Source: Chrysoperla carnea (lineage: Eukaryota; Arthropoda; Insecta; Neuroptera; Chrysopidae). Taken from it: a stretch of 64,000 bases of DNA. The notes under the pieces are model-generated. The model did not search any database and was not told where the DNA came from. It worked only from the letters and a program-made list of their open reading frames with translations. Shown piece by piece: positions 11,651-24,500 of the stretch; the first letter of the stretch is position 1; each line of letters begins with the position of its first letter. The stretch lies in contig NC_058339.1 in assembly GCF_905475395.1 (NCBI RefSeq), positions 38,573,172 to 38,637,171 of the forward strand, written 5' to 3'. The position numbers and the translations under genes are program-made.

Positions 11651-13828
11651 ATACAAAAAAGGAACTAATTAAAAAATATCTTTAATCAAAAAAAATAGGA
11701 ACTAATTAATATACTAATTGACAGTTTACATAATGTTTGTATGCATTTGAAATGTGAGAGTATGGTTTAAAATGTTAAAAAATATAACAAAACTGATTTC
11801 GTAAAAAGGTATACAAAATTTCAATGTCGACGATTTTTATAAAAGAAAAAAATTTTGTTAAAAAATCTATTAAGTATGAAAAAAGAGGATGTCATTAGAG
11901 TTCTATGTCACAAAATGCATTGAAAACAATCTTAGATATCAAATTTTGTTGAGTATCCGATGTATTTTGTTTTAAATTCGTTTTTGAATCAAGGAAAATT
12001 AATTTTTCGTCGTTTATTGTTTAATTTAGAATAAACTGAAAAAATTTATTTACCTATTTATTTTTCCGGATATTTTTTAGCGTTAATATATCGGGTTTAG
12101 GAAAAGTGATTTTTTTTCAACGGGTTATTTTGTATCAATATAGTAATCAGTGTAGGTACATATTCATAAATAGATATTTGATATTTTTTGGAAATCCAAT
12201 ATCTTGCAAACAGATGCTGGTAGCTAAAATTTCTTTTAGGCATACGTATTTACATGATTTATTTTACAAAATTTATTTAGCAGGACGACCAACATAATTT
12301 ATATAATTACTTTTTCGCTTTATTTTCTTTTTAATTCATTAATAATAAATATTGGGGAAATTTTTTAAATTTTCACTTATATAAAATTTTCTTGTAAAAT
12401 CAGAACTATTTTGTGGAAATTTGAAAAATGCAAATATTAGGTATCTATTTTTTCAATAAATTGAGCTAGAATAATTTGCCAATTACATTAGATCTCCAAA
12501 ATAAAAAATCCATTTTTTAAAGATGTCTTTTAACTTTAACTTGCAATTTAAATTTCGACTGTTCTTAGTTATGAAATTCGCAAATATTCTAAAATATAGA
12601 ATATTTTATCCACTAAGAATAAATTGGTTTGATAAAAGTTTCTAATGATTTATCATGATATGTAGATAACAAAACACAAAATTAATTTTTATAAAATTTA
12701 AGGATATTGTTATTTTTTTAAATAAATTCTTTAAAATTATATATACGGTCACGTGATAGCAAACCCCAATCAGTAAACTTGCACAAAAAGATGTAAACTT
12801 GCAAATACTTGCAAACTTGCATACACAAAAATGAATGTATGTCACGGTTTGATGTCATTCAACTTTTTTTTGATTGCAAAACGTAGTTTCACACTCCCAT
12901 AAGGGATCCCCCTCAAGTTATGATTAGAGCCTCGAGATTTTTAGAAATTACTTTAATTAATTTCGTGAAAACATTAAAAAAATTTTTTACTATTTTGAAA
13001 CTTGTCTGGTTTTAGTCATTTCTAAGAATTGTTAGAAAAAGATAATAGAATGTATATATTTGTACCTAGAATTTACCATGAGCGTATCTTTATCAAAAAA
13101 ACGATGTTCTTGAATCGCCGGTCCGTATAAGCATCACATGTTCCCCACGCTTACATTTTCTCTTAGTTACGGTATTATAAAAAATTATTAGAATGTATCA
13201 AAAAATACAAAGTATAAAATTGAAACGGTAGAGCAATTTCGAATAACTTCACTTGAATTTCTGTAAGAGGTCGTTGGCATTTTATATGTTATAACTATAC
13301 AACAGTTTTTACTAAAAAACTTTTTAATAAATGCTTCGTCTTCTTCTGACTCTCTAAGAACGAGCAACGAGCTCGGTGTGCTCGGCTGATGGTTGTGCAA
13401 CTTTATTACACTGTACGAAGTAGGCATTTACTAACTTGGACATAATATCATGATGTCGTCGTCAGTAATTTAGTTTTTTGATTTGCTACCTTTAACATAA
13501 ACAGAAGATGGGTTCACAAAAGTGTTACAAGTTACAATATTCCCGTTAATAATCGTTTTTCAATTTGGATGATGGTACATAATACTTTCTAAGGTTTTAA
13601 AAGATGCAATTGAAGTTGGAAGGTGGTATGCAGATCAATAAATTAGGTTCAAAACAGATGTTTGAAATGTTGTTTTATTTGGTATACTACAGGGGGAAGA
13701 GTTTGGTTTTTAGAAGAAAGCTAACGAGATGACATTTATTTTGAAAATTTTAGACATCTTTTTTGGGGAAAAATATGTTTTATTGTAAAATCGTAAAAAG
13801 ATACGATTGATAACAAGATTCATTTTTT
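11651..13828. other. AT-rich intergenic DNA
   Basis: No supported gene or repeat end. Short ORFs of 60-80 codons on both strands are low-complexity. Confidence 0.4.
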
Positions 13829-13885
13829 TATTTATCGATGTACGAGCGCCAGTGCAATTTTGAATAAAAGGCTTGATTTTTTTTA
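13829..13885 (+). mobile_element. Family E fragment
   Basis: TTTATTTATCGATGTACGAG, CAATTTTGAATAAAAGGCTT and GATTTTT match the left part of the 11403 copy. A short family A piece (GAGTTAATTGTTGAAATACC) follows at 13940-13959. Confidence 0.5.
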
Positions 13886-14197
13886 TATATGAAGTTGGAC
13901 TGAGTCTAAATCGATTTTGAAAATTTGTGGGGGGGGGCAGAGTTAATTGTTGAAATACCCGGTATAGAAAGTATTTACGTGCAAATTTTGAATGTGCCAA
14001 TGCGTAAATTATTTTTAACAAATTAAAAGAGTTTAAAGACCAACACAATTATGACGTCCTTTTGGTCACCATTTATTTGGTTTTTGAAAATGTCGAAAGT
14101 AATATCTAGAATTTTTTTCGTTTTTCGAAAATGTTTCACAAGACCACTAGTTGAAGCTATCAGAAAATTTTCAACTCCCTATCTTTTATAGTTTTAA

Positions 14198-14480
14198 CCG
14201 GCTCAGTGGCTCAGAGCGAGTAAAGGCGTAATCACCTTTGACTACTGTTTGGAAGGTTGCGGGTTTGAATCCAGGCAGTGGCAGTCTAATCAATTATAAT
14301 TAATGGGGCGGTAAATTAATCACACTGTCGTCGCTTGGATAAGAACGAAGTAACTGACTCCACCCATATAATAAATTTAATTGTAAAATTGTAAAAATAA
14401 TGATGTGGATGACCTTTGTTATAGATGAATTTCTGAAAAACGGAGGCTACACCCCATTATTATTATTTTTTTTTATACTT
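14198..14480 (+). mobile_element. tRNA-derived SINE
   Basis: GGCTCAGTGGCTCAGAGCG near 14200 serves as A box. GGTTTGAATCC at 14262-14272 is a near-consensus RNA polymerase III B box. A non-tRNA body follows (TCACACTGTCGTCGCTTGGA, ACTGACTCCACCCA), and the element ends in an ATT-repeat and T-rich tail. It lacks a clover-leaf acceptor stem, so it is a SINE head and not a functional tRNA gene. Confidence 0.75.
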
Positions 14481-14499
14481 TTGGAGAACATGGTCACTA

Positions 14500-14625
14500 A
14501 ATTGCTTTCTCACGGGTAAACAGAGTTGTTTACGAAAAAATGTTTCAAAAAAAAGTTGTTTATTTTTTTTATAACACTAAAATTAATATACCTATATATA
14601 TTTCATAATATACAGGGTATAAATA
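14500..14625 (-). mobile_element. Family A fragment
   Basis: CTCACGGGTAAACAGAGTTG, TTTACGAAAAAATGTTTCAA and AAGTTGTTTATTTTTT match the middle of family A; TATATTTCATAATATACAGG resembles its end. Internal parts are missing. Confidence 0.55.
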
Positions 14626-14851
14626 TATATGTAATTGTTGAGAAACTCTAATTTGAGTATTAACTTTCTGAATATTTTCTCTTGCTTCTACACACTTTCT
14701 ATATTACTTTATTGATTTTCGTTAAGAGAGTTAACATTTGATATTTTCCAATACCCCTAACTCGAATGTACAACACTTTAACACATAATATTGTCAGGTC
14801 TTTTTATGATGAAAAACAGTACCACGAACTTTTCAAACAAATAATAATGAA

Positions 14852-15240
14852 GTGCGTGAGTTTTTTTGAGTCGTTTCCATGGTAACGATACACTACTTTA
14901 ATTATAGAATTGTATGTATGCATATATAATTGTATGGATTGCATTTATGGCTTACATTGAAAATTTATTATTATTGTCTCACAAATTTAAATAAATAATT
15001 ATGATAATTAACATTTGAAAAATAATATTTGTGCAATTTGATTTCTTATTTTCATAATTTTTAATGCATTAAGTTTAATAAATTAGTGTTTTTCAATAAT
15101 TTTAATTTGACAATTTCTATAACATTAAAATGTAAAGAATTGCAAATAAGTCATAACAGCGTCCTTTATCGCCAAAATTATTCACTGGAAGCGCTGGCAT
15201 CGATTTTATTGTCCCTATCATGACTCCGCACACTACGAAT
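14852..15240 (-). mobile_element. Family D element, copy 2
   Basis: Inverted relative to 10871-11262. Shared segments include GATGCCAGCGCTTCC (here as its complement), AAACTTAATGCATTAAAAAT (complement) and TAATTAAAGTAGTGTATC (complement). The copies lie about 3.6 kb apart. Confidence 0.65.
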
Positions 15241-16004
15241 AGGTACACTTGTGAGAATACATGACTTTTATTAATCAAATAATAATTTTCATTTTTTTTG
15301 GAAATTGAATATAATTTTTAGTACCTTTTTGAGGTAATTCTTTCAGTAATTTATTTTTGTTGAAACAATGTTAATTGATAAATTTTTTAAAAATTTTAAT
15401 TATATTTTTTTTAAATAATTATTTTCTTATACTAGAGGCTCTTAACCTGTGGTAAATTAAACATTGTTATGATTAAGATTAACCATTGTTTGAGAAACGC
15501 AATTAAATTTAGTACGACCACACCCAGACTCCATGCAGATAAAATGGTTTAGCAATTATATCAGAGACCCTCAAAAGGTGGACTTTTGTAATTTAAAAAT
15601 TTGTTAGGCAAAAGTTATCGAGGACAATAATAAAGAACATTTATTCGTCTGTGTTAATAACTTTAAAGCTCAGATAAATTATCCAGATCATTTGAGGATC
15701 AAGATCAAACGATCTTGAAACTAGAATTTCAGGTCAAAGTTATGGGCGCAGATGAATGTCCTCTATTGCCCTTGACATCTTTTGGCTAAAGCATTTTTCT
15801 GTAACTAGCCTGTTTTCTTTCGATTAAATTCGATAATGACATATTTTATCGAAAGCGGAAGATTTTCGATAAAATGTTTTGAATAAAAATTGCTAGTCTT
15901 CTTATGAAGCTTAAGTTTTTAATGTAAAGCAAATCGAAGAACTAGGCCCAATCTCATGCCAGAACACGATGTCCCCTATCAAATTCTGCAACTTTTGTTT
16001 TGTT

Positions 16005-16560
16005 ATTAGTGGGATTTCCGAAGGAAATGGGACTATTGCTTTTGTACTGGTAATAGAATTTTGTAAAAATTTCTTCATATGTTCATCGATCTTACCTAAT
16101 AGATGTCAAAAATGACCATCGTTAAAATTTAATTATATATGTATGCATGTATAACGTATATATAATATGTATGTATGTATGTATGTACTATGCATCTATA
16201 AGTTGATGTGTCTGCACCCTCTCTAGCGGTTGCAATTTAAGTCCGATTTGAATAAAATTTGGTATCAAGTATGGTTTTGGTATTTGAAAGGTCAAGTTCT
16301 TTAATGAGAAAAATCGACCGATAAACAAGGGATGGGGAGGTGCGCAAAGCACAAAATTTTGAATTTTTTCAAATAAAAAAATATTTTTTGTTCAGTTCTA
16401 AGCAAAAAAGTTCTCTTATGATTTTTTCTATAGACGCTTAATTTTCAAAATAAAAAATTTTGAAAAATTAAAAATGCATTATTCGATTTTAAGAAAAATG
16501 TGCTATTTTTTCAATATCTGAGGGAATTCGCTTTGCTAACGTAGCCCTTGCGCTACGAAT
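16005..16560 (+). mobile_element. Candidate dispersed repeat with (ATGT)n
   Basis: GGGATTTCCGAAGGAAATGG near 16010, a TATG microsatellite at 16163-16186, CTGCACCCTCTCTAGCGGTT and AATTTGGTATCAAGTATGG, with a terminal hairpin CGTAGCCCTTGCGCTACG near 16541. The style is that of the 3' part of an insect retroposon or Helitron, recalled from memory. No reading frame. Confidence 0.4.
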
Positions 16561-17407
16561 TTGTTTTATTGATTAACTACAAAACGAGTTATTAATCATT
16601 ATATATTAAAATGGTTCCCTAACTGTTAGGGAAAATGTACCTACACAAATAACTGCGAAAATTTGAAAATTTTTCTAGAGTTGTCGTACAATGCTGAACC
16701 CTACCAATCAAATAAATTAATCGATAGAAATATTATAAAATAATTTCGATATAAAAACCATATCAGTCATTTTTCAGTGATAGTAGAAACACGAGACAAA
16801 TTTTAAACAACATATTAATACGCTCTATGAATGTTTGTAAGGTCTTGACCTAAGCCATTTAAAGGTCATTATTACATGAACGGAAGATGTGTATATAATA
16901 TGGACTCTGTTATATACAATTTTAAAATAGAATTTTATTTCTGTACAGTTTTTCAAATCGGAAAATCGATAATTTTATATTTTTAATATCGAAACAAAAC
17001 AAAAATGTCAGCCATTTAATAAAAACACGTTCTGAAGTGGTATGACTTCAAAAAATTTTGTGTTTATTGAAATGATATCATTTTCTATCTAAAAATAATT
17101 TTATTGGAAATCTTTTAACATATTAACAATAATTTAAAATTTGGCGGTTTTTTTAGAGAATTTAATATTTTTATTTTTTATAACCAGAAATCTTGTTTTT
17201 TATTAAAATTATTCAAAAATTTGAATAAGATTTTTGTATTTTCTCATAGTGCCTAATCCGTATCGCTTAGATTTAATGATTTTAGAGAAAAATTATTTAT
17301 ATTAATATTCGTCTTTTCTTGATTAACTCATTGTTCTAACTAAGAAAAATCTCTGTGAATATTTGAATGTATTACAAAAATAGAGCAATTTTTATGTGTT
17401 GGAGAAA

Positions 17408-17741
17408 ATTTTAAGATCTGGGCTGGAGATATTGGAACTTTTTATCCTGAAATTGTTCTGTACTACAAAAATAGATAGATTTTTAATTTTGGAGGAAAAA
17501 ATTAAGCTCCGGTAATGTTGAAGCTTTTTCTGATCTGAAAATGATAAATTGAACATGAACTAACATTTAGCCAAAGTTTTATTGAAATTAAAATTCAGGA
17601 AAATTAATCAGTGGAAAGTATTTCATGAAAATGACGTTTAAAGTCAGAAAAGAGACAAATTATAAACAAATTTTGAAATAAATAATATAATGAACTTTGT
17701 ACAAGGGAAACAGCGTCATATAGAAATTAAGTCATCCATCG
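17408..17741 (+). repeat. Local duplication, unit 1
   Basis: Repeated at 18005-18320. Common segments: ATCCTGAAATTGTTCTGTAC-like, AATGTTGAAGCTTTTTCTGA, ATGATAAATTGA, GTCATATAGAAATTAAGTCA and TCCATCG. Within the unit a roughly 100-bp sub-repeat is also visible (TACAAAAATAGA, GGAGAAAA, TTGAAGCTTTTT-like). Confidence 0.65.
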
Positions 17742-18004
17742 ATTTTGCGCAAAACTTCAATAACCGGAAAGAAAAAATTAACTCTCGAATCAAAAGTCTT
17801 ACATACTGAATTTTTAAAATTTGACACTGTCTTCATAAATCTTCTGATTTTATTAAAATTTTAAACAATTTTTGTTCTGTAGTTATTGCAAATATAGATC
17901 ATATGTAGTTATTAAAATAAATACCACAATACTCGGAATAAAGTATTTGATTTCGAGGATCGTGGTATTCATTCGATCAACTTGAAGTCAACAAAAATTG
18001 AAAA

Positions 18005-18320
18005 TATTTTAAGTTCTGGGGATGTTGGAACTTTCTGTCCTGAAATTATTTTGTATTTAATGTTAGAGAAAATTTAAAGCTCCAGAAATGTTGAAGCTTT
18101 TTCTGACCGGAAAATGATAAATTGAGCGGCAACTAAAATTTACCGAAACGTTTCATTAAAATTAAATCTCAGGAAAATGAATCAGTGGAAAATTCTGTAT
18201 TTCATAGAAATGGCGTTTAAAACCAGAAAAGAGAAAAATAAACAAACAAATTTTGAAATAAATAATATAATGAACTTGTACACGGGAAACAGCGTCATAT
18301 AGAAATTAAGTCATCCATCG
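18005..18320 (+). repeat. Local duplication, unit 2
   Basis: Second copy of the unit at 17408-17741, direct orientation, offset by about 590 bases. The final 80 bases (ATAATATAATGAACTTGTAC to TCCATCG) are the best preserved. Confidence 0.65.
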
Positions 18321-18850
18321 TTTTTGTTTGTCTGTGTAGTAAAATGGCAAAGTGTTTGTTATTAGTCACAAGTGAGTTAGTTTTTTTCATTGGTGGAAGT
18401 AGAAATTGTTTGTTAGGTAGAGCTGTGTTAGCATGTTAGCTTGCCCCGTGCGTTCGTTGTTGATGTTGTTCATAGCTTGGCACACGAAGAAGTGATGATG
18501 ATTTTTCAAAAGGAGCATATCGTTCTACCAACTCTACTACTAAATCACACCTCGATTAATATGTTCTTATTAAAATTTATTAAAATAAACCCGCGAAAAT
18601 CTTTAATAATTGATATTAATTTTTTTTACCCCCTATATATAGATATTTATACCCGTACATAGTGTCACATTGTACCGATATACACACACACATGTGTATA
18701 TAAATAACACACATGGTCCTTAATATGCAAAATACACGTGGTTTATTTCTGTCAATTGAAAAAAGTTATTATTCGATATTTGTGCATGTAAACCGAAAAA
18801 ATTTTCAAAAATTTTACAAAATTTTTTTTTCTTTTTATAAAAAAAATTAT

Positions 18851-19118
18851 AGAAAAAAAAATGGGTAAAATGCGCCAGCGCATAAAAAAGTTCTCTATGA
18901 AGTACAGTGTGCTATTGGACCAAACCACTATCGTATATAGGGAGGTCAGGCAGGCACTCGAAAGTAAGCTATCGGGTGGCGGGGTGTCCCCGCGGCCCCC
19001 TTGCTTAAGCCTTATGGCGTTTTACAGGTCCGGATTAGTTAAAATTTTTTTTTTTTTTGTTTTAATTACAATATTTATTTTTTTTTGTGGTGGATTTATT
19101 TTTATAATTTATTTATAA
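18851..19118 (+). other. GC-rich orphan ORF or exon
   Basis: ATG at 18861 opens 85 codons (start MGKMRQRIKKFSMKYSVLL). The first part is charged with coding-like composition; the last 25 codons are a Phe-rich run over poly(T) and surely untranslated. A T-rich tract ending ATAG precedes it, and GAAAGTAAGC at 18959-18968 is a near-perfect donor, so a coding exon of about 34 codons is possible. The block at 18975-19025 is strikingly GC-rich. No family recognised, no partner exon found. A transposon fragment is equally possible. Confidence 0.25.
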
Positions 19119-19812
19119 ATGTAACAAATTTTTTTTTAAACTTTTTTTTTTGGTAATTTTAATTTTAATTTTGCTCTTTTATCTTACACTTATAATTTTT
19201 TAAATTATATGAACAATTGTTATTAATTTTTTATTCTCATTTCATTTTTAATATTTTATTATATTTTTTAAAATGTTTTAATTGATTTGTTAATTTAAAA
19301 ATTACTTTTAGCGATATTTTCTAATCACTTTTCTCTACCGCTAAGTAATAATTTGAAATAAATAATTTTTTATTTTAATAATTTGATCATTTTTCTATAA
19401 TTTTTATCCATTATTGCCTAAAAAAATTACATAGCGAATAATCGATTATTTAAAATTATTGTGGTTTTTTTATAAATCCATTTTAATTAATTAATAATTT
19501 TGAGAAATATTTATGTAAATATTTTGTTATATTCTGGCTACATTTTGCAATGTCCTAAATGGCAATCCAATTCAATTTTCCAAAATTTGTTCAAAAAACT
19601 TAATTAATAATTAATTAAGGGTAATTTGTCATATTTTGGAAAATTTAGGAAAGTTTTTTTTTTTAAATATTCTGGGAGGACATACAATAAAATTTAAAAA
19701 TATGAAAATAGAAATTTATCAATTTTCATTAAAAAATAACAAGGTTGTCGCAATTGGGTATGAGAACATAGATTTTTGAATCAATAGGTTCCATGTTCCT
19801 TCCTAGAAATCA

Positions 19813-20097
19813 ATGTCTATTGGTGACAGATTCTTTTATAAATTAACTAACGAAACTATAGAATTCTATCTAGGCCAGAGGAATGAATTCAAATTTTTGG
19901 GGACAAATAATGTATACCCTGATTGTCAGTCCAATTCTAGTTATATTAGGCCAAAAAGAAGTCGGAAGCCTGCCAAGCAAGCTTTTTTTGACTATGTTTT
20001 CCAACCTCTTAGGTACCCCGTGTACAACTATTTTCTGTCTCTATCATACCTGATTCGTTTTTTTCTAACAATGAGACCAATATCAAATTTTAACTAG
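19813..20097 (+). other. Orphan 94-codon ORF, doubtful
   Basis: Start MSIGDRFFYKLTNETIEFYL, with RPKRSRKPAKQAFFDYVFQP in the middle. The middle is basic and less AT-driven than most chance ORFs here. No known domain, no Kozak context I trust, no neighbouring exon. It could be a relic of a mobile-element protein or chance. Confidence 0.2.
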
Positions 20098-20754
20098 TTC
20101 TTTACGAAGGATCTTCAGTGGTTTTATCATATATTCCCTTCATTTTGGCCTAACTAGTTACATAAATCTTGCTTCGAAAAGACATTTTGCCAAGATGTTC
20201 ACCACTTTTAGGCGTCTAAGGGTCAATTAAGGGATGAAGGAATTTTTTAATTTTTTTTTCAACCTGAAATTTTTGTTAATTTTGATAAAATTGACTTGAG
20301 AAAAAATAATTTAAAAATCTTAGAACTAAATTGGCCAGGATAATTCTTTGATTAAAGAATCTGATACTGGCGGGAAATTGCTAAAATTTGAATTTAATCA
20401 ACAATGAAACGGTTTAACATCCCTGTCAAAAATGTAGATTTCCTTAAGAAAATTTATATTCTAAATTCAGTTATTAAAAATAAAAAATTCTTACAATCAA
20501 TTTGAAATTTAAATTATAAATCGTTAAGAAACCGTAAAATTAAATCAAATAAACAAAAAACGGTAAAATACTGAAATTTGAAAAAAGTTCGTTAAATATA
20601 ACAATGAAAAATTTGAATTTTTAAAAACAAACTCTTTGAAACTTTTTTAAAGAAAAATATATCTTTGAAAAATCGAATTGTATGCAATAGTAGATGAATT
20701 AATATTTTACTATGTATAAAAAGAATTTACTGTTACGGTTCTAATTTTTCGTTA

Positions 20755-20850
20755 TTCACCGAGTACGTCACTGGTTTTGGTCACGTGACTATACGACGCC
20801 ATCTTGGTCGTTTCTGTTAGGGTTCGTGACGTCGCTAACAAGTAAATTTG
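20755..20850 (+). promoter_or_regulatory. Probable MEP-1 promoter and noncoding first exon
   Basis: A short GC-richer island in very AT-rich DNA, about 0.7 kb before the MEP-1 start codon. It holds a CACGTG E-box, two CRE-like motifs (TACGTCAC and TGACGTCG) and GCCATCTTGG, which resembles a YY1/Pho-type site. AACAAGTAAAT at its right end could be the donor of a noncoding first exon. No TATA box is evident. Role inferred from motif clustering and position. Confidence 0.45.
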
Positions 20851-21515
20851 TGATTTTCTCCCGGTTAATAATAAATAATAATGTGAAAAATAATTAAAAA
20901 TAATGTGTTAAATATATTGAAAAATGATTTTTAATAAAATATAATGTATATTTATAAATTAAAATTCGCGGGTAGTTAATATATAAACTATATATAAAAG
21001 TATTTAGTTATATACCTAACAAATTGTCAGTTCCCTTAAATTCTATTGGTAGCAGGCAGCTGTTCCATAGCGGAGAGACAATTTTATGTGTGTATGTGTC
21101 TGTGTGGTGAATAGGTCCTGTTATTACAAAAATTAATTGGAAAAAAAGGCAATGTTCACCAATATAACTGGCGGGAGAATAAAATTTGTGATGTTTTATC
21201 ATTTGTTCAAAACATTATTTTAGGTTAATACAAACAGTTTTTTATTTTAGATTATTAAATTTAATTAACATCAAATAATTTCGCTTTTGGATTTTTCTTG
21301 AATGGGTAATTGAGAAAAGAAACCCCTATGCGTTGGCATTACTGTAGCAACTTGTATAATTTTTTTTTTTGTATTTAACCTACCTTCTTACATTTTGTCC
21401 ACTTTTTTATAACCCATAAGTTTTATTACCCAAAAAAATGGGTCATATCCATATTTTTTAAGCAAACGTTTTCATGTTTTTAGATTCATAAAAATCGTAA
21501 ACGTTTTACGTTCCC
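20851..21515. other. Probable first intron of the MEP-1 transcript
   Basis: AT-rich, with no coding signal in either direction. If the donor near 20842 is used, the first intron runs to an acceptor just upstream of the ATG at 21516. Confidence 0.3.
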
Positions 21516-24500
21516 ATGGACTCATCTGTCAAAATGATGGAAATTGAAACTGAAAATTCAATGAAAGAGTCGACACAAACAAGTAAGAAAAATTTTATTT
21601 ATTTTTTCACTCCTTTTACCAGTGTTGCCAGATTATGCAAATATTTTTGTCTTAATTTTTGAAAAAAAATGTAACAAGTTATTACCGGTTTTGCCTTTTT
21701 TTGGCTTAAAAAATTACATAATCGGTGTGTATCGATTTTTTGTTGCGAACACGATAAAAATTGCATGTAAATTTTTTTTATCGTATAACCTAACCTAATT
21801 TTCGAAAAAAAATTACATAATGTTTTGGTCGTTATTCGAATACGAAAGTCTTTTTAATTGAATATAAACCCTTAAAAAACGATGTAAATTTTGTAATTCG
21901 AAAAATTTGTTTTTTTCCATATCGAAATACCATAAAATGGTGTCAAGCGTCCGCCATATTGTTTTTTTAAGTAAATAAATATGTGTCGGTAAATTGAAAC
22001 AAATGTTTTTCGAACCCAAGATATTTTAATGGTTAGTTATTCAAAATAGAATGTTAAATCGATCTTTATTTTCAAAGAAATTTTACCCGCATATTAATTC
22101 ATTTTCTAATTTATTTTATCTTAACCGTTGTTAAAACTTATTCAAATCCATTACTATTCGTTTGAAAAATGAATTTCGAATTTGTCTCTTCAAAATTTTC
22201 CACATAAAATCGAAAATGGTTAGTTTTAGACTTTTTGATTTTTGTGCATTTTTTAATTTAATTCGGATTAATTATTGGCACGTAACTCTTCACGAATTAT
22301 ATGGTTTGTTAGATGAGAAGTCTCATCCAATTGTTACAAATTAATCAATCAACCGCCTTGTTAACATTGTCATGAAGTTTAGTTAGTACGTTTGATTTAT
22401 TCGTAAAGGAAGTGGTTGGGATTGAAAGTAACTCGATTAACTCTTTAGTATATATTTTTAAATTTTTGGAAATGTCAGATTCTATAATACGCGGCGGTTG
22501 CCATTTCTGTTCACTATATAGACAGAAACCTAAATAATAGATACCGGTTTTTCAGATTGGTGCTTTTCGGAAGTTATCTGACTTAACCTCGTTTATTAGA
22601 CAAACTACATAGATACATTAGACAAAACTGTAGATTATCTTTACAAAAGAGATTTCTTTTTAAACCTTAACGGATTAATAGTTGGTCCAGAAAATTTGTA
22701 AGCTCTAAATCCTTCCCTAGTGGAAAAGATTCTTCGTCAAAACTGAAAATCAAGTCCGAATAACAATTATTAATTTTTGAAGTGAAAACTTCTTTAGCGG
22801 CGTTGTACACTTTTTTTGTAATGAGTAAAAAATGTTAAACTCGCGTCAGGACACGTGACCTGATCGAAAATTCGTAAGACCATTAAAAATATAGTTTTTT
22901 TTTTTTGAAAATTTCTTTAACGGCATTGTACACTTTTTTGTAATGGATAAAAAATGTTTGTTCATGAAATTGTCATGTTTGTGTACGATATCCCAATAAA
23001 TAAATATTGTATTCTACCACATAAATGATAGTACTTTTATACTGATAATTAAAGCAAAAATTATTAATAACCATTCCAAAATATCAAAAATGCACAACGT
23101 TAATATTCAAGTTTTCACTTTTGCCGGCACTCCCGGAGTGTAACCCGTCGTTTTTTTGTTTTTTTTTTTTAAAAAGTCCTATAAAACTCGGATTAACTTT
23201 TAATTTGACGTAAAAATTTAGAGTAATTCCAGGATTTCGGACTCTCACAGTAAATTGAAATTGAGGTAAAACCGAAATTACATCCCTAAATACTTCTTAC
23301 ATATCATATATTCGCACCGATACTAATTGAGGCTTAATAGTGTGTAAAAATGAATCATTTATACTGCCGACCAAAGTTGTAGAGAAAATTTTGATTAATT
23401 TATACAAATTTTGTTTCAAGTGCGATCTAATGGAGAAGTAAATGGATCGTGCGATGATGGCAGTATGGACACGTGCTCATCTCCAACAAGTTCACAGCAA
23501 CCTCATGATTCGGAGAAAAGTAATGACAGTAGTCGTTTCACCGAAATACAAAAAGTGCCTACTACCAGTGAAGTGCCTGTCAACAATAATGATGAACAAA
23601 ACGATGAACCAATGGAGGTATCAGAAGAGAATAAGGATAATCAACGATTAGACGAAGATGGGGCTGATGAGGACGAAGACGAAGATGATGATGAGCATGA
23701 AGATGATGATGAACACACTGGTGACACAGAACGTAGTGAACATCAACAAAACTCGGATTCCCGGCCAACAAATGCATCTGCTCAAAGTGTAGCTGATTCA
23801 GTTGAGGAGGAGCATGATTTAGCAAATGGTACAGAAGAAGATGAAGTTGAAGATGCCATCAGTGTTGATTCTGGTTTGTAAAGTCTTATTAAATAAGGAA
23901 GAGTGTCATCTGTTTCTAAAATAGTTATTCTAGATAGAATATTCCCACCCAGATAAGATAAGACTTGGGAAGACTTATAGAAAGTACCTAATAAAATAGG
24001 ATAGCACCTTTTTTTTTTTTGTTAAATAATCAATACATACTTGAAATTTCGTGAGGGACTTCCTTTTGGCGATTCTAACAAATTTTCTCTTCGACTTTTG
24101 TCGAAAGTGCTGCGATTTTAAATGAGCATGATAACGTCATATTTAAAGTCTGAAAAAACACAGTAGGGAATTTTCCAGGCACTATGACCACTTGGTAACA
24201 TTCATAAGTGGTCATGTTTGTATACGTATTCGCAGATCTTCATTTTTATCTCTGCTTAACTGATCTACTTAGAAGATCCTGTTAGCCAATATTTAGGGTG
24301 ATTAAATGCAAAGTAAATTACATTTTTTTATTTCAAAATATTTTTCAAGGTTCATCTGATGAAGACGACAAAGTTATTGAATCTGTAAATATTGGCGACA
24401 CAAATAGTGAAGATGAAGACAGTGATCATTCCGAACCAATTGAATTAAATGAATCCGATGGTGAACATACCAATCGTAATGGTAACACGAAAGACAGTCG

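Noticed and set aside
13710-14048. 112-codon minus ORF
   Set aside because: Crosses family E and family A fragments and a poly(G) run; no domain or splice context.
14198-14290. tRNA gene
   Set aside because: A and B boxes are present but no full clover-leaf or acceptor stem; the SINE body and tail follow directly.
23580-23825. 81-codon minus-strand ORF rich in His and Leu
   Set aside because: Antisense shadow of the acidic GAT/GAA-rich MEP-1 exon; the same holds for the ORFs at 24374-24706, 24426-24674, 25337-25609, 25895-26134 and 27908-28230.
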